From contig CM062388.1 in NCBI GenBank assembly GCA_031310005.1, positions 1,550,001 through 1,614,000 on the forward strand: a DNA stretch of 64,000 bases, in the 5' to 3' direction. Both the position numbers and the translations under genes were made by a program. This DNA is from Dactylellina haptotyla. Taxonomy: Eukaryota; Ascomycota; Orbiliomycetes; Orbiliales; Orbiliaceae. Each line of letters starts with the position of its first letter. Positions within the stretch are counted from its first letter, which is position 1. Shown here piece after piece: positions 40,309 to 51,068 of this stretch. A model generated the notes under the pieces. It had not been told where the DNA came from. It saw only the letters and a program-made list of their open reading frames with translations, and made no database searches.

Positions 40309-43300
40309 TTATTTTTTTTTAAAATAAGCTTATATAGATAATTTTTTCATAAAATCTAAAATTTTATATAAATAATTATAAATAGATATAGAATAATAAT
40401 ATATTATTATTATTTTTATATAAAATTTAATTTTATATATTATTAATTTTTGTATTAAAATTAAATTTGTATAAAATAATAATCTATATTATAATATAAG
40501 ATTTATTTTGAAATAAATACTTATATAATTATATATATATAAAAATATAGTAATTAAATTAAGATAGTAAAATAAAATTTAAATTATAAAATATTTTTAT
40601 AAATATAAATAATTAATATATTTTAAGTAATATTATTAGATCATTATAAAATTATTAATTAAATAATATTAAGATTAGGTTTATTATATTAAAATATAAA
40701 AAAAAAGTTTTAAATAATTTATAAATTTTATAAAAATATAATTTTTTATATAATAAAATTTTTAATAAAAATATTTTAATTATATTTATTATAATTATAA
40801 TTATGTTTAAAAATAATTAATAAATTTTTATAATTTTATATTACTATTAATAAAGCTAATTATTTTATAATAAATTATATTTTTTAATAATTAAATTAAA
40901 AATAAACAAATTATATAAAACAAAAATATTTAAATTTTATTATTTATTAAAATAGCTTAAATTTAGGTGAAATAGTATATTTATAAAAAAATAGATTTAA
41001 TAAATGAGAAAATAAAGTTGGTTTTGAAATCTATTATTAAAAAATAAGAAGATTTTGAATAGCTTTAAAAATTAAATTTAAAATTATTATTAGATAATAT
41101 TAATTTTAATAATTTAAATAATAATATTATTTAAATAAAAATTAAATAAATATAATATATAAATTAAATATTTTAAATATAATTAATTAAAAAATTTTCA
41201 ACTATTTTCCTTATTTAATTATATTTAAATATATTAAATATTATATAATTTTTTTGGGTTTTTTTTTAAATTGTTTATTTAAAAATTTTAATATTTTTTT
41301 TAAAAAATAATTTTAAATTAGCTTTGGGAGATATTATTTTTAATTTTTATAAATTATTTTATAATTTGTAAAGTGACCATCTAATTAAATATTTATTATT
41401 ATTATTAAATCCTTTAAAAAATTTTTAATTTTATATTTTATATAATTTTTATATTCTAATTTTTATTTTTTAAGTTTTCTCTTAAACCTAAAAACTAATT
41501 TAAAAATAAAATATAGAAAAATTAATAAATTTAAATAGGTTTTAAGATTTTAAATTTAAAAATATTATTATTAAATTTTTAATAATAATAAAAAATTATA
41601 TTTTAATAATTTAGTTTTTTATTTTATTATTTTTATTTAATATATTTAACAAATAAATATGTTTTATTTTTTTCTTCAAAAAAATATTTCCATATATTGT
41701 TAATTATAATAATATAATATATGTTTTATTATAAATTAAAATTTTTTTATAAATTATTATAAAATTTTTATATTTTAATATATTTTTCTGTTTTTAAAAT
41801 TATTTTTTTAAATATTATAAAAATAATATTATAATAAAATTCTATTTTTAAATACTTTATAAAGTATACTTAATAAATAAATATTTAAATATATTATAAA
41901 TAAATTTAAAATATAATAATAATTTAATCTAATTATTTTATACTATATTAAAAAAATTTAATTATATTTTAATAATTTAAATAATTTATTTTATAATTTT
42001 ATTTATCTAGGCACATTTTTGATGATATTAATTTTAATATTAGTTTAATTTTTAATTAAATTCCAAAATTTATTAATAAATAGTATATTTTTATTATAAA
42101 TATATTTAAATTGTAATTTATATTAATTAAAAATTCATTTATTATAGATTTATTTAAATTTAATTATAAATTATTTAAAATTTTATAATTTTAAAATTAT
42201 TATTTTATTAAATTTATAAGTAATAATTAAGATTTTATTATAAATAATATTTATAAAAAATTTTTAAAAAAATATTTTTATATAAATTATATAAAATGAT
42301 TTAGAATTTAGAATAATCTTAAAAATACATTATAAAATTATAATTTTTATAAAATAAATATTAGTTAAATTTATTTTAATAATATATATTATAAATTTTA
42401 ATATATTATTTAATATATTATTATATTTAAAATTAAAAATAAAACTTAATTAAAATTTTTAAGTATGTTTAATTCCTAAATATTTATAAATTAATATATT
42501 ATAATATTATTTGAAAATTATTATTAAAGTTTTAATAAAAATATAAAAAAATTTTAAAAAAATAATTATTTTTTATTATAAAATAATTTAAGATGTTAGA
42601 ATTTTTAATAATATTTTTTTATTATAAAATATTTTTAATAATTTTATTTAAAATTTTTATAAATTAATTTTTAAAATATAAAAATAAAATTAAAATTTTA
42701 TTAATTAAAATAATTATATATTATTTTTTTAAAAATAATTTTTATTAGATTAAATTTTAATTATTAAATTAGGTTGTTGATTAATAGTATTAATTTTAAA
42801 AATTTTTTTATAATATATAATTTTTATATTATATTAATTAATAAATTTCTATTAATAAATTTATCATTTATTAAAATTTTTAAATAATAAAAATAAATAA
42901 AATTCTTATAATCTAAATATATTATAAAAGTTTTTTAATTTAAAAATATATTTTTATATTTTATAAGTTTGAATGATAACTATTAATTTTTATTATAAAT
43001 AAAATATTATAATTTAATAATATTAAATTTATAAAAAAATAATAATAAAATATTATTTCTAAATTAATTATAACTAATATAAATAAGCTTTTAAAGTAAT
43101 ATTAAAATGTTTATTTTAATTTTAATAAATAAATTAAAATCATATAATTTAAAAATAAAGACTAAAAAAAGATTCTTTAAAAATATTAAAAATATATATT
43201 CAATTAGGGATCATATTAAAATATACGCTTTTTTATTAATTTTAAAAATAATAAATATATAACTATATTACTTAATAAATTATCAATAATAATTATATAA

Positions 43301-45456
43301 TTTTAAAAATTTAGATATTTTTAATATTTTAAAATTAAAACTATTTTTAAATAATGTATAATGTTAATTTTTGGGATCTATTTTAATTTCTTAGATTATA
43401 ATTATAGTTTTAAGGAATTTATATTTTATAATTTTAAATTCCATCTTTTTAATTTGATTTTAAAATTATATTTATTTAATGTTTTAAAAATAATTATAAT
43501 ATATTATCAATATTTTTAAGGTTTTATTATAAATTAATATATTATTTAAATAGATAATATATATTTTGTTGATATAGTTTTTAATATATAGTTTATAAAA
43601 ATTTAAAAATACTGGGGTATTAATTAATCTTATAGGTATAATCAAATATTTAAATAAATTATAATAGTATTTAAATACTATTTTCTAAATATCTTTTAAA
43701 ACAATTTATAAAATTATAAATAATAATAATATTAAATTTAATAAAATGAGTAGTTTTAATTAATTAATCTAAAGATTTATCATTCGAGGTAAATTATTAT
43801 AATCTTTAATTATAATAACATTAAGATTTTAATAATTAATATAGATTTATAATTTTTTATTTTTTTAAAATGAAAAAATTAAATATTTTATTAAAATTTT
43901 AAAAAGTAAATATATTTTTTATAAATTTTTTTAATATATTTTTAAGTGCTTTAAATTCTTCTTTATACAAATATAAATAAATAAAAATTTAAAAATAATA
44001 CATTCTCATTTTTAATTTTTTAAAGATTCGAATTTATTTAAAAATCCATTTTGGAATTTTAAAAGGTAAAATATTTTTAATGATTTTTAATAGTCTTAAT
44101 AATATTTTTAACTTTAAACCATATTTATTTAAAAATATTAAACTTATTACAAAAATGGTGGTAGATTTCTTTATTAAAAAATATTTTGTAAATTATAAAT
44201 AAATTTTTTTAATTATTTATAAACTACTTGTTAAATATAATGTGGTTTTGTTAACATTTATAATAAATAAATTTAATTATTTTATTTTTAAAACTTATAA
44301 CTAAATTATAATTTTTAATCAATTATATTCTAAAATAAGATTATTATTGGTAAAATTAAAAATATTAATAATTTTTTTTAAAATATTTATTAATAATGAA
44401 AATAATATCAATTTTGTATTTAATTATTTTTAAAAAGCTTTCTAAAATAATAATATTATATATAATATTTTAAGTTATATAAAAATTATAATTTTTAATA
44501 TATTTTTAAAATATATATATTTCTATTTTATTATTTATAAAAACTTATATAAGATTTTTATTAATAATGTAAAATATTTAAAAATATTATTTTAATTTAA
44601 TTAAAATTTTATCAAATTTTTTAATAAAATTAGAGTTAAATAATTTGGTATATATTATTGTTTAAAACTTTTTAATTTAAAATATTATATTATTTAATAT
44701 TATCAAATTTTATATTATTAATAATATTTTTAACTTTTTCTTATTTTTAAAGATTAAATAATATACCTATTATAATTAAAATATTTTATTAATAATTTTA
44801 GGTATGGAATTTTAAATCTTTTTATAATAAAATCGTTATTTATAATTTAAATAATTTTTATAAATATATAATTTTAAAATTTCTTTTAATATATTATAAA
44901 AATAATATTAATCTATTTTTATATATAATTGGTGCAAGCATATAAATTTTTATTATAAAAATAATAATTAAAAGATTTTAATTTATAAAATTATTATTTT
45001 TTTTTTTTTAATTTTTATAATATTAATTCCAATATTATTTTAATAATATTATGATTTTCTATATAAAATTAATATATTTTATAATTTTATATTAATTTAA
45101 TTTATAATAATAGAATATTATAAAATAGATAATTTATTAATAAAATTTATAAAAATTTTATTATTTTTTTATATATTTATAGTTAAAAGTGATTATTTAA
45201 TCTATATAATTTTAATATATAAATTTAATTAAATTTATATTAGGGTGTTTATATAATTAATATTAATATATTTTATATAATTTTATATATTAATTTATAA
45301 ATTAAAGCCAACTTCTATTATTATTAATATAAAATATTAAGTAATTATATTTTATAAATCCAATATTAGATAAAACAAATTATCTAAAACACTAATTTTT
45401 AATATTTAAATATAATATTTATTTTTATAATTTTCATTAATCTTTCCAATATTTGA

Positions 45457-45548
45457 TTTTTAAAAATTTATTTATTAAAATATTTAATTTTTAAAAATTT
45501 ATTTATTAAAATATTTAATTTTAAAAATTTATTTATTAAAATATTTAA
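45457..45548 (-). repeat. Tandem repeat, three units of about 31 bp inside copy 3
   Basis: Three consecutive copies of a unit built on TTTTTAAAAATTTATTTATT plus AAAATATTTAA. The other full copies carry one unit at the equivalent place. Confidence 0.85.
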
Positions 45549-47831
45549 TTTTTAATAAATAAATAATATCATTAATTATTAAAAATTAGTAAATTTTTTA
45601 GATTAATTTTTATTTAATAAATCAATGAGAAAGTATTAAGTGGTTTTATAATTTTTTATAAATAAATTTTTAATTCATATTAATATGTAATTTTTAAAAT
45701 CTATTATAAATAAATCTTATTTTAAATTTTATATTCTTTTAAAAATTATTAAAAATTTTTATATAAATTATAAATATATAGTTTTTCTAAAAGAATTTTT
45801 TATTTAAAATAATATTCTTCTATAATAAATTTAACCTTATTCTCCTATTAAATATTTTTAATTTCTAATTTTTAAAAATATATATTTTAAATGAAATAAT
45901 AGATAAAATAAAAGTTTAAATTTTTCTAATATAGTTAGGATTTAAAAATAATTAAATCAATGTTAAAAGAATTTTTTGTTAATTTAATAAAAATAATATT
46001 AAATTACCATTTTTTTAAGATTTTTTCGAATTATTAATAATTATTTTTATATTTTTAATATATTTGTTATAGCTTTTTAATGTTTTTATAATTATATTGT
46101 TTTTATAATATTTTTAATTAGTTATTTAAATATTTTTAATTACTAATTAATTAAATAATTTTATTTAATATATTTTCTTTATTATACTAATAATATATTA
46201 GTTTGTTAAAATTTTAAAAACAATTTCTTAATTATTAATTTTGATTTTTAAATTTTTTAATTCTATAAAAATAATCTAAAAATATTTTTTAAAATCTAAT
46301 TATTTTTATTTTATTATTATTAATTATTTGGCTTTTAATAATTATTTTAAAGGATATATAGCAAATTATTCTGATTTTAAGGCAATTAATTTTGATTTAT
46401 TATAAAATAATTTTTAAAATTATAGAATAATTAATTTCCTTAACTATTATTATAAAATTTAAATTAATTATTTTATTAGTTTAAACAATTTTTTTAAAAA
46501 TTTAAAAATTAATTATAATTATTATAATTTTAAAAAATATTTATTTTATATTTTTAAAAATAATTATTATTAAATTTTATAATTAAATTTTTAATTATAT
46601 AATATTAGATTTTTAAATTATATATGATTATTTTAATAATTTTTTGTTTTTATATAGATTTTAATCTTTTTTTAATATAATAGATTAGTTGTTTTACTAT
46701 ATACCCGGCTATAAAGGCATAAGTATCAATAATTTGGAAATATTTTCTAATAAATTTAATTTATTATAGATTTTAAATAATATAAAAAGTTTTTTTAATC
46801 TTATTTTAATATCTATAAAGTTATTTAAGTTTTTTAATAAAATATGAATAATTAATAAAAATTTAAATAATATAGTTATTATTAACTTTCCATTTTTTAT
46901 TTTTTCTATTTTTTTTATATTGTATAAGGTAAGAATTATAAATATAAAAAATAATTTTAATAAAAAATATAAAAAGGAAATGGATTTTATTTTTATTATT
47001 TTAAATTATTAATATTAAAATAAAAGATAATAGCAACTTATTAGATAAATTAATTAAATTTATATAATAAATTATTAAATTTATTAAAATCTAGTACTTT
47101 TACTTCTTTATAATAAATAAACTTCTTTATAATAAATAAAAATTAAAATAAATTAATAAAATTTATTAAAAATTATTAAAATTATTAAAATATTCTTTAT
47201 TATTATTATTAAAATTTTTATTAAAATTTTTAGGTTTTTAAGATTGAAACTGATTTATAATAAAATTTATTTTTATTTAATGTAAAATAAAAATAAATTT
47301 TACTTGTTTTTAATTAGATTTTAAAATAATAGGTATTATTTTTCCTTTAATTATTTTAAATATATTTTATATATTTTTATAAATTTTAATAATTATTTAA
47401 ATTATAATAACCATTTTTTTAAATTTTTTAAAATTTCTATAATTATTTTATATTTTATAAATATTTATTATTATTTAAAATAATAATTTTTATTAAATTA
47501 TCAATAACTTTATTAAATATATATAATTTTTTTATATTTATATAATAATATTAAAATAGATTTTATTATTAATAATTAAAATTTTATTTTTATTTTTAAA
47601 TAAATTAGTTTTAAAATTATTAATAAGAATAAAAATAATACTTTTTTTTATTTTTATAAATATAAAAATATTTAATTAATTTTATAAAACTTAATTTTAA
47701 TTTATTTATTTAAACATTATATAAATAAAAATAATTATCTTCTTTATTTGTAATTTTATTTTTAAAATTATAAAATTTTTAAATTAAAAATGCTATTATA
47801 TATATTTTTAATTAAAAATAATTAATTAAAA

Positions 47832-48338
47832 TATTATATTTTATATGCTATTTAATGTAATAATATAAATATGTAATATTAAAATATATAAAAAAAAATT
47901 TTTACCTAAAATATTTAAATTTTTTAATAAAAAATATATATAAAATTATAAGGTATTAAAGATAACTCGCTTAAAATATATAATAATAATAGAGTAAAGA
48001 TAATTAAATATTAAATTATATTTAAATTAATTAATAAAAATAGGAATACTTTATTAATCCTAAAAATAGTCTTATATATAAAAATGGTTTAATATACTTA
48101 TAATAGATTATAGATTATAATAGATTATAATTTATAACCTATAATTTATAATAAACAATAATTTATAAAATATATTATATTATAGTCCAAAATATTAAAT
48201 AGGTAGATAGGCTTCGCAGTTAAATATATTAAAAGTAATATATATCTATAAATATAAAGTACGGTAATAGAAATTAGAACAGTGTAGCGCAAAGCAAGGT
48301 ACAGGTATTTGTACTGTCAAGACTCGTGGTCTGTGACA
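47832..48338 (-). repeat. LTR element 3, right LTR
   Basis: The outer end kept G and C from about 48245 (TACGGTAATAG, GTGTAGCGCAAAGCAAGG, CTCGTGGTCTGTGACA). The inner start is converted (TATTATATTTTATATGCT). Confidence 0.85.
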
Positions 48339-48343
48339 ATATT

Positions 48344-48756
48344 TGATTATAAATAATATTTATTTATTTTATATTTTTATTTATAATATAATATATTATT
48401 TGTATAATTATATATAAAAATATAAGTAAGTGAGTATTAATACTTATATAATTATATAATTATATATAAACATACAAATATACAAGTGTTTATTTTTAAA
48501 GTACACCCATATGTATATAAAACTATCATTAAAACTAATAAAATAATTTCTATCTTTATTGGTTAATTTAAATATAATTTAATATTTAATTATTTTTATT
48601 ATTATTGCATACTTTAAATGCGTTATTTTCGATATTTTATAGTTTTATATATATTTTTTATTAAGAAACTTAGATATCCTAAATAGAGAGAGAGTTTTAT
48701 ATATCTTAGTATTGTATATTCATATTGTTACATTGGGTAATGTACGAAGTGTAACA
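48344..48756 (+). repeat. 3' LTR of copy 4, remainder
   Basis: This is the reverse complement of the left LTRs. It ends ACATTGGGTAATGTACGAAG followed by TGTAACA at 48756. The outer end kept G and C, as in the other copies. It marks the right border of the A/T-rich island. Confidence 0.85.
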
Positions 48757-49399
48757 CTAATATTATATTATTTATTTATTTAATACTGTTAAGTACTGCT
48801 TGTTATAAAAGTATTAATAACCCAGCTCCCTCTTAGTAATGCAGACTTGAACATATTATACATAACCGTAGTATTATACTTTATTTATATATATATGAAA
48901 AATAATAGGGTGTGATAATATATAAATATTTAATATAAAAACCAATATTTATATTTATATATTTATATGTTAGTTTATTTAATAGGGCAAATATGTTAAG
49001 ATTATTATATTTTAAGTGCCTGATTGTAAAACTTCGTGAGATCAGCGAGGCTTCACACACACAATATTAAAATTGGGTTGGGGCCTACAGAGCCTATTTA
49101 GTTTTAATTTTTTGAAAAAATGGTAGCGAATTTTTACTACTATTGGCAATACTATTTATACCCACTTAATTATATAGGATACGAAATGTAAATTTATTAA
49201 TAATATAGGATACGCTATATATGGTAAGGATCCAAATCGATTTGGATCCTTACAGATTCGAAATTTCGAGAAATCTAATATTCCGGCATAGTTCAGGAAG
49301 GGCTTTCTATATAGTGCTATCGACTACATATTCATCTCCTATGAAACCCAAAGAATAATTCCGAACACGTCTATAAATAAATTAGATAATATAAACTTA
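48757..49399. other. Border zone between repeat island and gene-bearing DNA
   Basis: Composition rises over a few hundred bases. No gene was recognised. The word ATATAGGATACG occurs twice (about 49167 and 49200). A patch at 49020-49090 contains CTTCGTGAGATCAGCGAGG and TTGGGTTGGGGCC and may be a remnant of another repeat. A perfect palindrome follows at 49224. Confidence 0.5.
49224..49253. repeat. 30-bp perfect palindrome centred on ATCGAT
   Basis: Each arm of 15 bases (GTAAGGATCCAAATC) is followed directly by its inverse, with no loop. It could be a binding site for a dimeric protein, a cruciform-forming site or a leftover of an inverted duplication. Nothing nearby shows which. Confidence 0.85.
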
Positions 49400-49918
49400 C
49401 TAAATATTTTCGATGCCTACTTCGAAGAATTCGTATGGTGAACTGGAGGTCAAGGCAACCGCTTTGTTTCGTGTGGCCTCATCCAACACATTATCCTCAG
49501 TCTGACAACGCTCTTGTATCATAATAGCAACAAATATATGAGTGGCAACCTCTTCCCCTCCTCTTTTTCCAATTTCCTTCATTGTCATTCGTCCAGTGGG
49601 AGCAAAGTGGATCCTCTGCTTGTATGTGTTCATTGGAAACACATTTCTTGGAAGTCGCTCCTGGTGCCTGGAACCTCGCCAAACGTCTTCTAAATTCAAC
49701 TAGCTCCACTGATGGAATGGTTTGTATCCGAGTCGCACGAGATTGCTGACCCAGAGATCGATTATTGAATGCACGGGCCTAGTGCTACGATTAGCGTCTA
49801 TATCCTCACCTCGACACATGTCGAAAACAAGACCTTCCCCCGCATGGGTATGACCAGGAGTCTCAAAATTGGAAAACATGGTTTGTGTAAGTGTCTGTTG
49901 AGTCTCTAATAAACCCAA
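49400..49918 (-). pseudogene. Reading frame of about 173 codons broken by one in-frame TAG
   Basis: On minus, one frame stays open from 49918 to a stop at 49400-49402, except for a single TAG at 49700-49702. The upstream half contains GEGLVFDMCRGEDIDANRST and the downstream half KEIGKRGGEEVATHIFVAIM and ends EFFEVGIENI. I do not recognise the family. The frame continues upstream of 49918 to a possible splice acceptor (CATAG near 49945), so it may be the last exon of a longer gene. No intron that removes the TAG keeps the frame. The TAG could come from CAG by a CA-to-TA change, the favoured RIP change, and the repeat island lies only about 650 bp away. Chance openness is the alternative. Confidence 0.35.
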
Positions 49919-51068
49919 GCCTTTGGCTAACAGCTATGGAGCCAAACATGGTTTGAATAATTCGGCACACAATCGCTAAGTAAGAAGTTTTGGTGATACA
50001 CAGAAGAATCAAGTCAGATTCTCGAGTGCTGATCAAACTGCCCTTTCTATTCCCTGGAGATTATCAGATATGCTATTAAGGTCCGTCCTGCCTCGTACTT
50101 TTGGTCCCAACTTGGGAGCTGGCGGGTCCTCACCCTGAACACACACCAAAGTTTAAAGTTCTGCACTATTTTGAGTTACATGGTTGCACAGCAGTTTCCT
50201 TCCGGGCTAAACTGAAGGCACCAGCGGAGGGAATGGTATTCTCTAGGATTTACCTGGAATGTGAATGAAACTTTGCTTCAGGTTAGATTTTGGGGCATGA
50301 GAAGGTTGACCGCTGCACCAGTCTGTGCGCTGTTGGAGGACTGAGATGCCCACAGCCCAAAACAAGGGTCTAAGGTTCGCTCTCCTCTTGCAATGTGCAC
50401 GGCCATCGAACCGTTCACCACCCGCCAATTCTCGTGATATTTGTCTAGGGAAACTCGAAGATACCCTAATGAAAAATCGCACTATCAGCATCGCTAACTT
50501 CGTTCTAGTGAAAAGCTTGCGATGATCCTCTTCACGATGTACATGGAGGCCGTTCGGGCTCGGAGCAAACCAGTAAGTTTGTTGGAGGAGCATCAATAAG
50601 TGGGTCTTTCTCTGAGTTTGTGGATTGGTGATAGTGGATCCGTGCGGATACGGGCTAAACTGCAGAGGGTTTAGTACGAAACTAGGTTCAGCCCTCAAGA
50701 GCGCTGGCATGCAAAAAGTGTAGTCCAGAAAGAAAGACATGTAGATATTTAGTTTCCCATCCGCTATTCTATTCGCATTTTCTTGTTTGATAAAGGATCT
50801 TAGATACTCTTTCTTTGAAATATTTCAACAAGCAGACAATGCAGCGCTACCGACATTTTGCGCTAAACGCTAGCTTCCTTTGAGCGTCTTGTGCTTAATT
50901 ATGTTATGCTCAAGTTATCGGTAGAACAGGGAATTCGTTTTTGTGGAAGGGGGATTCGCTTCTTGATTCCGACACGGCGGTACCGAACTCGAGCTAGGAA
51001 CAGGCGCATTTCACGACGAAAAAAGAAGTTGTTGTGAAGGACTTGTTTGCGATATATGTCAAATCACG
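49919..51068. other. Intergenic DNA with one weak ORF
   Basis: No recognised gene. A 165-codon minus-strand ORF from ATG at 50740 to a stop at 50243 is described separately. The stretch before 51069 is the likely promoter of the rhodopsin-like gene; I see no convincing TATA box there. Confidence 0.5.
50243..50740 (-). CDS. Hypothetical protein, 165 residues, doubtful
   Basis: An intact ATG-to-stop frame without recognisable domain. The translation begins MSFFLDYTFCMPALL, is rich in Arg, Ser and Pro, and has neither a clear signal peptide nor a membrane segment. A 66-codon frame lies opposite it, so openness here may be due to base composition. There is no homology evidence. It could be an orphan gene or non-coding DNA. 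Confidence 0.2.
   Translation of the reverse strand: MSFFLDYTFCMPALLRAEPSFVLNPLQFSPYPHGSTITNPQTQRKTHLLMLLQQTYWFAPSPNGLHVHREEDHRKLFTRTKLAMLIVRFFIRVSSSFPRQISRELAGGERFDGRAHCKRRANLRPLFWAVGISVLQQRTDWCSGQPSHAPKSNLKQSFIHIPGKS

Larger units (their letters stand above)
39793..48338 (-). mobile_element. Ty3/gypsy LTR retrotransposon copy 3, full length, nested in copy 4
   Basis: An 8,546-bp element with TG...CA ends and the 5-bp duplication ATATT at 39788-39792 and 48339-48343. LTRs are about 39793-40308 and 47832-48338. The RT box on minus reads YLNNILIYN at 43526-43552. It is inserted in the 3' LTR of copy 4, which makes it the younger of the two. A three-unit tandem repeat (45457-45548) is specific to this copy. 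All three full-length copies point the same way. Confidence 0.93.
1..48756. other. A/T-rich RIP-degraded repeat island
   Basis: The whole stretch is extremely A/T-rich, with stop codons in all frames and only a few short chance ORFs. Recognisable retrotransposon copies inside it differ from one another almost only by C-to-T and G-to-A changes. That is the signature of RIP, a premeiotic mutation process of filamentous ascomycetes acting on duplicated DNA. The right edge is sharp: composition changes at the end of the outermost LTR (48756). Such islands are normally heterochromatic, and may be AT isochores, pericentromeres or subtelomeres. Which of these applies here cannot be decided from sequence alone. 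Confidence 0.9.

Noticed and set aside
1-48338. Mitochondrial DNA or bacterial contamination as the cause of the A/T richness
   Set aside because: Nested LTR elements with target-site duplications, transition-only divergence between copies and continuity with histone genes point to nuclear fungal DNA. No mitochondrial genes or tRNAs are seen.
50325-50525. 66-codon plus ORF opposite the 165-codon minus ORF
   Set aside because: No features of a gene. Overlapping frames on both strands suggest composition effects.
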